Source: Rhodospirillales bacterium
GTDB lineage: Bacteria; Pseudomonadota; Alphaproteobacteria; Rhodospirillales; SHVU01
Length of the DNA stretch: 64,000 bases
Reading direction: 5' to 3'
NCBI GenBank assembly: GCA_009691105.1
Contig: SHVU01000010.1
Span: 1-64,000, forward strand
The first letter of the stretch is position 1. Each line of letters begins with the position of its first letter. The notes below the pieces were generated by a model that ran no database searches, was not told where the DNA came from, and saw only the letters and a program-made list of their open reading frames with translations. This document shows, piece by piece, positions 9,382 through 19,289 of the stretch. The position numbers and the translations under genes are program-made.

Positions 9382-10727
9382 GCCGTCGTCCCACCAAGCC
9401 GTTTCAGCGCCCGGTCGCGCCCGATGAGCGGCAGGAGGCGCTTGAGCTCGGGGCCTTCAGTACGTCCGGTCAGGGCTAGGCGCAGCGGATGAAACAAATC
9501 CTTGCCGCTTCGCTTAGTTCCAATTTTCACGGCGTCGGTCCAGCGCTTCCAGGTGTCCTGATCCCAGGGCTCGGACGGCAACAGTTGCGCAGCGTCGTTG
9601 GCGAAGGCCTGATCGGCAATCACCGGGGCCATGGGCAGGAAGCAGACGGCGTACCAGTCCTTGATCTCGTCGAAGCGGGTCAGGTTCGGACGGATCGCGT
9701 CCCAAAACTCCGCCGTTCCGTCGAGACCCAGCGCCGCAAGACGTGGTCCGGCCACCGTGAACGACATTTCGTGCAGCAGCTTTGCATTGAGTTCGTCGAG
9801 TTGGCGCGGATCGAACTTGGGCGCGGCGCGGCCGAATTTCGTCATGCTGAACTCGGCCCGCAAACGATCGAGGGAAATCCGCGGCTCGATCGCGTCCATG
9901 GTGCCAAGCTTGGCAAGAAGGCTGGCCACCGCCATCGGCTCGATGCCGCGGTCGCGGAGCTGTTCGAGGCTATAGCCGCCCAAACGCTTCGACAGCCCCT
10001 CGCCTTTGAGGTCCGTCAGCAGCGGTAAATGCGAGAACGCGAAGTCATCGACCGCCTTGCCGAGTGCGGCAAACATTTGAATCTGGACGGCGGTGTTAGT
10101 GACGTGATCCTCGCCGCGAACGATATCGGTGAGACCAAGCGCGATATCGTCCACGACCGACGTGAACACGTAGAGGAACGTCTGATCGGCACGAATGACG
10201 ATCGGATCGCTCAAATTGCGGCCATTGAATTCGATGGAGCCGCGAACCAGATCGGTCCAGGCGATCGAGTCCGGCGTAATCTTGAAGCGCCAGTACGGCT
10301 GGCGACCTTCGCTTTCGAAGCGACGGCGGTCGTCGTCGGTCAGCGTCAGGCTGCGGCGGTCGTAGATCGGCGGCTTATGGGCGGCGCGCAAGCGTCGCCG
10401 CATCCGATCCAGCTCCTCCGGTGTCTCGTAGCAGCGATAGAGCCGGCCGTAAGCAATGAGCCTATCCGCAGCCTCGCGGTAGAGCGCCGTGCGATCTCTC
10501 TGCTTGACCTGGTCGTCCCAATCGAGACCCAGCCAACGCAAATCGCGCTCGATGGCTGTCACGAACTCTGGCTTGGAACGGTCGGGATCGGTGTCGTCGA
10601 TCCGCAACAGGAAGCGGCCGCCCGGCGTCGAACGCGCCAACAACCAATTGACAAGCGCGACCCGGGCATTGCCGACGTGCAGCAGGCCGGTGGGACTCGG
10701 AGCAAAGCGGGTGACGAGCGCGTTCAT
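9378..10727 (-). CDS. gltX: Glutamyl-tRNA synthetase (class I)
   Basis: [37 protein letters not shown]...; 4-nt overlaps with cysS and nadE. Confidence 0.96.
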   Translation of the reverse strand: MNALVTRFAPSPTGLLHVGNARVALVNWLLARSTPGGRFLLRIDDTDPDRSKPEFVTAIERDLRWLGLDWDDQVKQRDRTALYREAADRLIAYGRLYRCYETPEELDRMRRRLRAAHKPPIYDRRSLTLTDDDRRRFESEGRQPYWRFKITPDSIAWTDLVRGSIEFNGRNLSDPIVIRADQTFLYVFTSVVDDIALGLTDIVRGEDHVTNTAVQIQMFAALGKAVDDFAFSHLPLLTDLKGEGLSKRLGGYSLEQLRDRGIEPMAVASLLAKLGTMDAIEPRISLDRLRAEFSMTKFGRAAPKFDPRQLDELNAKLLHEMSFTVAGPRLAALGLDGTAEFWDAIRPNLTRFDEIKDWYAVCFLPMAPVIADQAFANDAAQLLPSEPWDQDTWKRWTDAVKIGTKRSGKDLFHPLRLALTGRTEGPELKRLLPLIGRDRALKRLGGTTA

Positions 10728-12376
10728 ATCTGATCGGTGAAAGCGTTGGTGATGGGATAGCGCCGGTCGCGGCCGAAGGCGCGGAACGTGATCTTGACGC
10801 CGGGTGGGGCTTGGCGGCGCTTGTACTCGGCTCGATCGACCATCGTCCAGACCTTCTTCACGGTCGCCGGATCGTGGCCTTTGGCGGCGATGTCGGCCGG
10901 CGACATCTCGCCCTCGATCAAGTAGCTGAGGATGGCGTCCAGCTCCGAATACGGCGGCAAGGAATCCTGATCGGTCTGATTGGGGCGCAGTTCGGCGGTC
11001 GGGGCCTTGGTGAGCACGCGCTCCGGAATCATCGCGCCCTTCGGTCCCAACGAACCGTCATGGAGCGCTTCATTTCGCCAACGCGACAACGCGTAGACCG
11101 TCGTCTTGTAGACGTCCTTCAGGATCGCGTAGCCGCCGCACATATCGCCATACAGCGTCGCGTAGCCCACCGACATCTCGGACTTGTTGCCAGTCGAGAC
11201 CACCATGTGGCCGAACTTGTTGCTCAGCGCCATCAAGGTGATGCCCCGCGCCCGGGCCTGGATGTTCTCTTCGGTGGTGTCACGCGACCGCCCCTTGAAG
11301 GCATCGGCCAGCATTGTCCCGAACGCCGTCATCGCCGGACCGATATTGATCGTGTCGAGGACGATGCCGAGAGCCCGCGCCGTCTCGGCCGCGTCATCAA
11401 GACTGTCCTGGGACGTAAAGGGTGACGGCATCATGACGGCGCGGACGCGTATCGGGCCGATCGCATCCACGGCGATCGCCGCGGTCAGCGCCGAGTCGAT
11501 GCCGCCCGAGAGTCCGAGTAAAACGCCGCCGAAGCGGTTCTTGTTCACGTAGTCGCCGAGCCCGAGGACCAGGGCGCGATAGATCGACTCGACGCCGTCG
11601 GCGGGGCGAACCTTAGGCCCGTCGGCGCAGACCCAGCCATCCTTGCCGCGCTGCCATTCGGTCAGCGTCACATCCGGCGTCCACGACGGGGCATGAACGC
11701 GAAGCGAGTGGTCGGCACCGAGCACGAACGACCCCCCGTCGAAGACCAGCTCGTCCTGACCGCCGACGATATTGACGTAGGCGAGAGGCAAGCCCGACTC
11801 GAAGACGCGCGCCGTGGCCAGCGTGATTCTGGTGTCGGGCTTATCGGTCTCAAACGGCGAGCCGTTGATCACGACGAGAATCTCCGCGCCCGATTCCTGC
11901 AGGCACTCGGTGACGTCGGGCTTCCACATGTCCTCGCAGACCAGCACGCCGAGGCGCACGTCGCGAAAGACCAGCGGGCCGGGCAGCGGACCAGCGGCGA
12001 AGACGCGCCGTTCGTCAAAGACGCCGTAGTTGGGAAGCTCGTGCTTGAGGCTGACCCCGGCGATGGCCCCGCCGTCCAAAAGAATGGCCGCGTTGTAGAG
12101 CTTGTCATCCTGGCGCCACGGGGCGCCGATCAGCAGCGCTGGCCCGGTCTTGGTCTCGGCGGCGAGTTCGTCGACGGCGGCGCGGACCCGTTCCTGAAAG
12201 GCCGGCTTCAACACCAAATCTTCGGGCGGATATCCGGTCGTGGCGAGTTCGCCGACGACGACCAAGTCCGCCTTCGGGGCCCGAGCCCGGGCCTCGGCAA
12301 TGCGGCGCCGATTCCCGGCGACGTCGCCGACGGTCGGGTTGATCTGCGCCAACGCGATGGTGAGCCGATCGGTCAT
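10724..12376 (-). CDS. nadE: Glutamine-dependent NAD+ synthetase (nitrilase + synthetase domains)
   Basis: MTDRLTIALAQINPTVGDVAGNRRRI..GVLVCEDMWKP..; C-terminal LLGLSGGIDSALTAAIAVDA, NKSEMSVGYATLYGDMCGGYA. Confidence 0.96.
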   Translation of the reverse strand: MTDRLTIALAQINPTVGDVAGNRRRIAEARARAPKADLVVVGELATTGYPPEDLVLKPAFQERVRAAVDELAAETKTGPALLIGAPWRQDDKLYNAAILLDGGAIAGVSLKHELPNYGVFDERRVFAAGPLPGPLVFRDVRLGVLVCEDMWKPDVTECLQESGAEILVVINGSPFETDKPDTRITLATARVFESGLPLAYVNIVGGQDELVFDGGSFVLGADHSLRVHAPSWTPDVTLTEWQRGKDGWVCADGPKVRPADGVESIYRALVLGLGDYVNKNRFGGVLLGLSGGIDSALTAAIAVDAIGPIRVRAVMMPSPFTSQDSLDDAAETARALGIVLDTINIGPAMTAFGTMLADAFKGRSRDTTEENIQARARGITLMALSNKFGHMVVSTGNKSEMSVGYATLYGDMCGGYAILKDVYKTTVYALSRWRNEALHDGSLGPKGAMIPERVLTKAPTAELRPNQTDQDSLPPYSELDAILSYLIEGEMSPADIAAKGHDPATVKKVWTMVDRAEYKRRQAPPGVKITFRAFGRDRRYPITNAFTDQI

Positions 12377-12618
12377 TGTCCGGTGCTCGAAGAAGCGCGG
12401 CCGGGCCGACCGCGTGCCGCGGCGAGCCTAGGCACCGGGGCCGGGCCTGTCAATGAACGCGGCCAAATTCGCCTTGCCTTTCAAGGGCATCGCCGCTTCC
12501 TACTGTTGCCAGCCGCGAACCGACAAAATGCCGTGCGGCTGGAAAACCGCGCTGCAAAACCATATGGTAAGAATCGGACGCTGGATCAACCCGACCGCGC
12601 CAGGATGCTGTGAGCTGA

Positions 12619-13071
12619 ATGCGACGACCGAGCCCGCAACCGTCGGCCAAAACCGGCGCTAAATCCCCTAGCAAATTCGCACCCCCAGCGGTTCAGGCCC
12701 GAGCCATGGCCGAGACCGTGGTCTCGTCCATCGTCGACCGGCTGATCGGCGAAGCCAACCGCAAGGGCGGGCTCTCGGTGGCCGACCTGCACGCCCTCAG
12801 CGACGAGTTCGCGAAGAAGACCGACGCTCTCCAGAAGGTCTTCCAGAAGTCGTTCGAGGATTACGTGCGGGCTCGTGAACGCTCCGCTTGGGACCAGTCG
12901 CGCCAGTTCCCATTCGACCGCATCATCGTCCGCAAGTTCGCGGTCCTGTTTCCGCAAGATGGCGTCAGCAAGTTAAAGCCCGGACTTCTGTCGCGCCGGG
13001 TCCTGCCGGGGTTCTTCCTGGCCCTGTCGATGATGCTGGGCGAGGACTCATTTTTTGCGTTCGCGGATTAG
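12619..13071 (+). CDS. Conserved hypothetical protein, C-terminal hydrophobic segment
   Basis: 150-aa ORF (possible start at 12706, MAETVVSSIVDRLIGEANRKGG..) with coding-like composition; 3' end overlaps convergent pncB. Confidence 0.6.
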   Translation: MRRPSPQPSAKTGAKSPSKFAPPAVQARAMAETVVSSIVDRLIGEANRKGGLSVADLHALSDEFAKKTDALQKVFQKSFEDYVRARERSAWDQSRQFPFDRIIVRKFAVLFPQDGVSKLKPGLLSRRVLPGFFLALSMMLGEDSFFAFAD

Positions 13072-14238
13072 GAATTCGCGCCCGATTTTGACCGACGGGG
13101 CGTTGTCGTAAGCAACAATGTCGGCCGTCGCGTACGTCTCGATCCAGTTCTCGGGCAGATAGGACCCCGTTCCAATCGCGTCGACCGGAGCCGAAGCATC
13201 CGCCATGACGCGGCATTTGGCGACGCTGAATCCCGATGACGCAACGATTCGGACTTTGTCGTAGCCGGCGCGATCCAAGCTGTCGCGCATATGGAAGATC
13301 GCCGCGGCCGAGACACCGGTGCCGGTCAGGTAACGAAGTTCGGTTTCGCTGCGATAGCGGCGAACAGCAAGCGGCACGTGACGTTCCAACACGGCGTAAG
13401 ATTCTTGCGGATCGAGGCCTTCGACGAAACGGCCGCCGTGGGTATCGATGCGCACCGCCAATCGTCCCGCCGCGGCGATATCGTGGAAGCGCTTGCAGAC
13501 GGCAAGCGCGTCGGTGATCTCGCGGCCGTAATAATCGACGAGGACGGTTAGGTCCTGGTAGGGAAAGGTTTCGTGAAACATCTCGGCGGCGCGGACCGTC
13601 GAGCCGGCGTAGCCGATCAGCGCGTGCGGCATGGTACCGAGACCGCTGGCTTGACCGAAGAAATGCGCCGTCGCGTTGGTGGCGTTTCCAACGAAGCCCT
13701 TAGCGCCGACCTTCTTCTTCGCGGCGTCCGATCCGACCGAAGCCGCATAGGCCATGAGCTCGGCCATTTCCGTTCCGGCGCAGTGCCGCGCATCCATGGC
13801 GATGAACGCGACCCGCGGCAAATCCGTACACATCGAATAGGCGTTATAGGCGGCGATGCAAGACGCGCCGAGCTTCTGTAGATAGAGCGTCTCGAGATCG
13901 ACCAAGTGATAGAACGAGCCTTCGATGTAGAGCAGCGGCTCGCCGGCGCCGACCCAGTCGCCTTCCTGGTAGTTCAGTTTGATTGTAAATTCGGTGCCGC
14001 GGGCCTTGGCGATCGCCATCAGCCAATCGACCATCAGACGCGGCGTGAAGATCACCGGCCGGCGCATGAAGATCGCGTAGGTTACGCGCTTGTCGCCGAA
14101 ACGGTGGATCGTCTCTTTCGTTTTGACGAAATAGCGGTCGGTGAAGCGGCCGACATCCGGCTCACTCGGCCACGGTCTCGGGCCTTCGGCGCCGGGAGCG
14201 ATCTTGGGGCTCTCGGCGCGGCTTGGCTTTCGGGCCAT
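13048..14238 (-). CDS. pncB: Nicotinate phosphoribosyltransferase
   Basis: FTDRYFVKTKETIHRFGDKRVTYAIFMRRP...GFVGNATNATAHFFGQASGLGTMPHALIGYAGS..VRIDTHGGRFVEG. Confidence 0.87.
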   Translation of the reverse strand: MARKPSRAESPKIAPGAEGPRPWPSEPDVGRFTDRYFVKTKETIHRFGDKRVTYAIFMRRPVIFTPRLMVDWLMAIAKARGTEFTIKLNYQEGDWVGAGEPLLYIEGSFYHLVDLETLYLQKLGASCIAAYNAYSMCTDLPRVAFIAMDARHCAGTEMAELMAYAASVGSDAAKKKVGAKGFVGNATNATAHFFGQASGLGTMPHALIGYAGSTVRAAEMFHETFPYQDLTVLVDYYGREITDALAVCKRFHDIAAAGRLAVRIDTHGGRFVEGLDPQESYAVLERHVPLAVRRYRSETELRYLTGTGVSAAAIFHMRDSLDRAGYDKVRIVASSGFSVAKCRVMADASAPVDAIGTGSYLPENWIETYATADIVAYDNAPSVKIGREFLIRERKK

Positions 14239-14245
14239 AGGTGAC

Positions 14246-15628
14246 TCAGACCGCTTGCGCGAGACGCTCGCGATTGGCCACACGCCGATCCTTCAGCATC
14301 TCGGCGATCTCAAAGGCAAGCTCGAGAGATTGCTCGGCATTGAGCCGGGGATCGCAATGCGTGTGGTAACGATCGGCAAGATTGGCTTCGGTCACCGGCT
14401 GGGCGCCACCAACGCACTCGGTCACGTTCTGACCGGTGAGCTCGAAATGGACGCCGCCGGGGAACGTGCCTTCGCCACGATGGACGGCGAAGAAGCCCCG
14501 GACCTCGGCAACGATACGGTCGAAATGCCTGGTCTTGAGACCGTTGGCGCTCTTCACCGTGTTGCCGTGCATGGGATCGCAGGACCACGCAACCTTGCGG
14601 CCTTCACGGGTGATGCGCCGAATGATCGGCGGAAGCCCGGCCTCGACCTTGTCGGTCCCCATCCGAGCGATGAGCGTGATGCGGCCCGCCTCGTCCTTGG
14701 GATTGAGAATGTCGAGGATGCGGATCAAGTCGTCGAGATCGGTGGTCGGCCCTACTTTGATGCCGAGCGGATTGTGGATGCCGCGCAAATAATCGACATG
14801 CGCGCCCGCCGACGTCCGCGTCCGATCGCCGATCCACAGCATATGCGCCGAGGTGTCGTACCACTCGCCTGTCGTCGAATCGACGCGCGTCATGACCTGC
14901 TCGTAGGGCAGCAGCAACGCCTCGTGGGACGTGAAGAAATCCGTCTCGCGAATTTGCGGCGTGGTTTCCGATGTGATGCCGCAGGCCGCCATGAAGGCCA
15001 GCGTCTCGTCGATGCGGTTGGCGAGACCTTCGAAGCGCTCGGCCAACGGGCTCGACGCGACAAAGCCGAGCGTCCATTGATGGACGCGGTGCAGGTCGGC
15101 GTAGCCGCCTTGCGCGAAAGCGCGGAGCAGGTTCAGCGTCGCCGCCGACTGGTTATAGGCTTGGACCATGCGGGCCGGGCTCGGGTCGCGCGCCTCGCGC
15201 GTGAACTCCATGCCGTTGATCATGTCGCCGCGATAGGCCGGCAGCGTAACGCCGTCGATGGTTTCGGTATCGGAGCTGCGCGGCTTGGCGAACTGGCCGG
15301 CCAGGCGGCCGACCTTAACCACCGGCAAAGCGGCGGCAAACGTCAGCACGACTGCCATTTGCAGCAGCACGCGGAAGGTGTCGCGGATGTTGTTGGGGTG
15401 GAATTCGGCGAAGCTTTCCGCGCAGTCACCGCCCTGCATCAGGAAAGCACGGCCGTCGACAACCCGGGCCAGCGTAGCCTTCAGGCGCCGCGCTTCACCC
15501 GCAAACACCAGGGGCGGATAGTTGCGCAGCGTCGTCTCGGCCTTGGCGAGCTCGGCCGAGTTGGGGTAAACCGGCATTTGCTTGGCGGGTTTCGACCGCC
15601 AGCCTTCAGGCGTCCACTTTTCGGCCAT
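14246..15628 (-). CDS. Class II 3-deoxy-7-phosphoheptulonate synthase
   Basis: [65 protein letters not shown] (plant/class II DAHP synthase). Confidence 0.96.
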   Translation of the reverse strand: MAEKWTPEGWRSKPAKQMPVYPNSAELAKAETTLRNYPPLVFAGEARRLKATLARVVDGRAFLMQGGDCAESFAEFHPNNIRDTFRVLLQMAVVLTFAAALPVVKVGRLAGQFAKPRSSDTETIDGVTLPAYRGDMINGMEFTREARDPSPARMVQAYNQSAATLNLLRAFAQGGYADLHRVHQWTLGFVASSPLAERFEGLANRIDETLAFMAACGITSETTPQIRETDFFTSHEALLLPYEQVMTRVDSTTGEWYDTSAHMLWIGDRTRTSAGAHVDYLRGIHNPLGIKVGPTTDLDDLIRILDILNPKDEAGRITLIARMGTDKVEAGLPPIIRRITREGRKVAWSCDPMHGNTVKSANGLKTRHFDRIVAEVRGFFAVHRGEGTFPGGVHFELTGQNVTECVGGAQPVTEANLADRYHTHCDPRLNAEQSLELAFEIAEMLKDRRVANRERLAQAV

Positions 15629-15703
15629 ATCATCCTCGCGGGCCTTCAGAACGGGCAAGGCTATACGCTGGAATCCCTCTACTTTCAAGGAAACGGCACC
15701 AAC

Positions 15704-16381
15704 ATGATCGAGCTTTACACCTGGACCACGAATAACGGCCGCAAGCCAATCGTCGCCCTGGAGGAAATGGGCATCCCATATCGCCTCCAGTGGCTCGACA
15801 TCTGGAAGGGCGAGACCCGCTCAGCCGAGCACAAACAGTTTCATCCCCTGGGCATGATCCCGGCCCTGGTCGACCCGGACGGTCCGGGCGGCGAGGCCGT
15901 GACGGTCTGGGAGTCGGTCATGATCCTGATCTATCTCGGCGAGAAGACCGGCAAATTCTTACCCACCCAGGGGGCGAAGCGCCTCGAGGTCCTGCAATGG
16001 ACCGTGTTCCACACCGCCTCGGTCACGCCGTCGATGGACCAGTTCATGCTGTTCCGGCGCGAGCCAGATATCGCCTCGCCGACCCTCAAAGAGATGGTCG
16101 GAAAGCGCGTCACCCGGCGCATGGAAATGATGAACGATCGGCTCACTGGCCGGGAATACATCTGCGACGAGCTGAGCATCGCCGATATGGCCCACTATCC
16201 CTTGTTCGTCGTGGGGATTGCGGCGGGCCTCGATCTTGGCCCCTATCCGCATCTGAAAGCTTGGTGCGATCGGATGGCGGCCCGGCCCAAGGTGGCGCGC
16301 GGTATCACCATCATGCCCGAAGGCTACGTGGCACCGGCGAAACGCCCGACCGAGATCCCGGGCGGCTGGCCGCTCGGCTAA
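15704..16381 (+). CDS. Glutathione S-transferase family protein (Nu-class/YghU/YfcG-like)
   Basis: [37 protein letters not shown]...[33 protein letters not shown]. Confidence 0.92.
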   Translation: MIELYTWTTNNGRKPIVALEEMGIPYRLQWLDIWKGETRSAEHKQFHPLGMIPALVDPDGPGGEAVTVWESVMILIYLGEKTGKFLPTQGAKRLEVLQWTVFHTASVTPSMDQFMLFRREPDIASPTLKEMVGKRVTRRMEMMNDRLTGREYICDELSIADMAHYPLFVVGIAAGLDLGPYPHLKAWCDRMAARPKVARGITIMPEGYVAPAKRPTEIPGGWPLG

Positions 16382-16384
16382 GGG

Positions 16385-17776
16385 CTAGACCTTCGCCGGA
16401 GCGGCGGGCGTCGGCGCGACCGGGTCGGGCCGCTTGGTCCGCATGGTAACGAACTCTTCGGCCGCGGTCGGGTGAATGCCGATCGTCCGGTCGAAATCGC
16501 GTTTCGTCGCCCCGGCCGTGATCGCCACCGCCAACCCTTGAACGATCTCGGCCGCGTCCATGCCCATCATGTGGCAGCCGAGGACGCGGTCGGTGGCACG
16601 ATCGACGATTAGTTTCATCAAGGTCAGCTCGTCGCGACACGAGAGCGTGTGCTTCAAGGGCTTGAAGCGCGCGACATAGACGTCGATCGCGCCATGGCTG
16701 GCCTTAGCCTGGGCTTCGGTCAGACCGACGCAGGAAATTTGTGGGTGGCTGAAGACCGCCGTCGGGACATTGGCGTAATCGAATGCTGTCGGCCGGCCCC
16801 CAAACACCGTCGCCACGAAGGCCATGCCTTCGGCGAGCGCGACCGGGGTCAGATTGAGGCGATTGGTGACGTCGCCGATGGCATAGATCGACTCCACGGC
16901 CGTCCGCGAATAGGAATCGACGACGACGGCGCCAACCGGATCGAGCTTGATACCCGCCGCCTCCAACCCAAGGCCCTGGGTGCGGGGCTTCCGCCCCGTC
17001 GCGTACAGGATCTGATCGGCGGCGATGGTTTCGCCCGTGTCCAAACGAACCGTGACGCCTTGGGTTGCCGCCTCGATGGACCGAACCTGGGACTTCGCCT
17101 TGATGGCGATGCCGCGCTTGGTCATTTCGTCGGCGAGGCCGGCTCGGATGTCCTCGTCGAAGCCTCGCAACGGCGAGTCGGCGCGGATGACCAGACTGAC
17201 GGCCGACCCCAGGCCACGGAAAATCCCAGCGAACTCGACGGCGATGTAGCCGCCGCCGACAATGACGACCCGTTTCGGTTGCGTCTTGAGATCAAAGGCT
17301 TCGTTCGAGGTGATGGCGCGCTCAATCCAGGGAACCGTCGGTATTTCGGGCCAGGCGCCGGCAGCGATCAGGATGTGCTTGGCGGTCAGGCGCCGGCCGT
17401 CGACCTCGACCGTATGCGGATCGACGAGACGCGCCGTGCCTTCGACGATCGTGACACCGCTGTCGCGCAGCAGCTTGATGTAGATGCCGTTAAGCCGATC
17501 GATCTCGCGATCCTTGTTAGCGATCAGGCGCGACCAATCGAAGGCCGGCTGGGCTTTCTCCCAACCGAACCAGAAGGCATCTTCGAAGTCGTCTTGGAAA
17601 TGCGCCGCGTAGGCGAGCAGCTTCTTCGGGATGCAGCCACGGATGACGCAGGTGCCGCCGACGCGGCTGTTTTCAACCACCGCCACCCGGGCGCCGGTCT
17701 GGGCGGTGAGCCGCGAGGCTCGCACGCCACCTGAACCGGCCCCGATGGTGACGAGGTCGTAGTCGTAAGCGGCCAC
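16385..17776 (-). CDS. gor: Glutathione-disulfide reductase
   Basis: MAAYDYDLVTIGAGSGGVRASRLTAQTGARVAVVENSRVGGTCVIRGCIPKKLLAYAAHF.. (redox-active CVIRGC); C-terminal GIHPTAAEEFVTMR. Confidence 0.95.
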   Translation of the reverse strand: MAAYDYDLVTIGAGSGGVRASRLTAQTGARVAVVENSRVGGTCVIRGCIPKKLLAYAAHFQDDFEDAFWFGWEKAQPAFDWSRLIANKDREIDRLNGIYIKLLRDSGVTIVEGTARLVDPHTVEVDGRRLTAKHILIAAGAWPEIPTVPWIERAITSNEAFDLKTQPKRVVIVGGGYIAVEFAGIFRGLGSAVSLVIRADSPLRGFDEDIRAGLADEMTKRGIAIKAKSQVRSIEAATQGVTVRLDTGETIAADQILYATGRKPRTQGLGLEAAGIKLDPVGAVVVDSYSRTAVESIYAIGDVTNRLNLTPVALAEGMAFVATVFGGRPTAFDYANVPTAVFSHPQISCVGLTEAQAKASHGAIDVYVARFKPLKHTLSCRDELTLMKLIVDRATDRVLGCHMMGMDAAEIVQGLAVAITAGATKRDFDRTIGIHPTAAEEFVTMRTKRPDPVAPTPAAPAKV

Positions 17777-17799
17777 GGACAGACCCGGGCCGTAGCGTC

Positions 17800-19257
17800 C
17801 TAGCGGTCGATCCCGCCGAGGCAGACGTATTTGATCTCGAGGTATTCATCGATGCCGTACTTTGACCCCTCGCGACCCGTACCGGATTCCTTCATGCCGC
17901 CGAACGGCGCCACTTCGGTCGAGAAGATGCCGGCGTTGACCGAAACGATGCCGTATTCGAGCGCTTCGGAGACACGGATGACGCGGCCCATGTCGCGGGA
18001 ATAGAAGTACGCGGCGAGCCCGAACGGCGTGTCGTTGGCGAGCCGGATCGCGTCCTTCTCGGTCTTGAACTTGAGGATCGGGGCGACGGGCCCGAAGATT
18101 TCCTCACGCGAGAGCGGCATGTCGTCGGTAACGTCGGCAACCACCGTTGGCTCGTAGAAGTTACCGCCGAGCTTGTGGCGCTTGCCGCCGATGACGACGC
18201 GGGCGCCCTTGTCGACCGCGTCTTTAACGAGACGCTCGACCTTCTCGACGCCCTCGGCATTGATGAGCGGGCCCTGATCGGTCTCGCCTTTCAAGCCGTC
18301 GCCGACCCGAAGGCCGGAGGCGCGCTGCGCGAACCGGCCGACGAAATCGTCGTAGACCGATTCCTGGGCGTAGATGCGGTTGGTGCAGACGCAGGTCTGA
18401 CCGGTGTTGCGGAACTTGGACGCGATGGCGCCTTCGACCGCCTGGTCAAGATCGGCATCCTCGAACACCAGAAACGGCGCGTTGCCTCCGAGTTCGAGCG
18501 ACACCTTCTTCACGGTGCTGGCGCACTGACGCATCAGCTCCTTGCCGATTTCGGTCGAACCGGTGAACGACACCTTTCGTACCGTCGGGTTCGTCGTCAG
18601 CTCGCCACCGACGACTTTCGCCGAACCGGTGATGATGTTGATGACGCCCTTGGGGAACCCGGCACGCGCGGCGAGTTCCGCCAAGGCGAGCGCCGAATAC
18701 GGTGTGGCCGACGCCGGCTTCACCACGACCGTGCAGCCCGACGCGAGAGCCGGACCGCACTTGCGGGTGATCATAGCGTTGGGAAAGTTCCACGGCGTGA
18801 TCGCCGCGACGACGCCCACCGGCTGCTTCGTCACCATGATGCGACGGTCTTTGTTGGTCGTCGGGATGGTGTCGCCGTACACGCGCTTGCCTTCCTCAGC
18901 GTACCACTCGATGAACGAGGCCCCGTAGACGACTTCACCGCGGGACTCGGTCATCGGCTTGCCCTGCTCTGAGGTCATGAGGATTGCGAGATCCTCCACA
19001 TTCTCCAGCATCAGGTCGTTCCACTTCTTCAGGATCTTGGCCCGCTCCTTCGCGGTCATCCCACTCCACTCCGGGAACGCCCGATCGGCAGCGGCAATGG
19101 CCCGCTTGGTTTCGGCCACGCCCACATCCGGAACGGTTCCAACGGTGGATCCGTCAGCCGGATTGCGGACCGGGAAGGACTTCTTGGAGTCGGCGTCTAC
19201 CCAGGCGCCGTCGATGTAGTTCTGCTGACGAAACAGCTTCGGATCTTTGAGCTTCAC
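17800..19257 (-). CDS. gabD: NAD(P)-dependent succinate-semialdehyde dehydrogenase, copy A
   Basis: VKLKDPKLFRQQNYIDGAWVDADSKKSF...VTKQPVGVVAAITPWNFPNAMITRK..LELGGNAPFLVFEDADLDQAVEGAIASKFRNTGQTCVCTNR; GTG start assumed. Confidence 0.92.
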   Translation of the reverse strand: MKLKDPKLFRQQNYIDGAWVDADSKKSFPVRNPADGSTVGTVPDVGVAETKRAIAAADRAFPEWSGMTAKERAKILKKWNDLMLENVEDLAILMTSEQGKPMTESRGEVVYGASFIEWYAEEGKRVYGDTIPTTNKDRRIMVTKQPVGVVAAITPWNFPNAMITRKCGPALASGCTVVVKPASATPYSALALAELAARAGFPKGVINIITGSAKVVGGELTTNPTVRKVSFTGSTEIGKELMRQCASTVKKVSLELGGNAPFLVFEDADLDQAVEGAIASKFRNTGQTCVCTNRIYAQESVYDDFVGRFAQRASGLRVGDGLKGETDQGPLINAEGVEKVERLVKDAVDKGARVVIGGKRHKLGGNFYEPTVVADVTDDMPLSREEIFGPVAPILKFKTEKDAIRLANDTPFGLAAYFYSRDMGRVIRVSEALEYGIVSVNAGIFSTEVAPFGGMKESGTGREGSKYGIDEYLEIKYVCLGGIDR

Positions 19258-19289
19258 GGCTCTTCTCCCTGGGTTGACGTCGTTCGTGG

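Noticed and set aside
12453-12662. Small Cys-containing ORF upstream of the 12619 gene
   Set aside because: No RBS or recognisable motif, and it overlaps the next ORF; composition is not convincingly coding.
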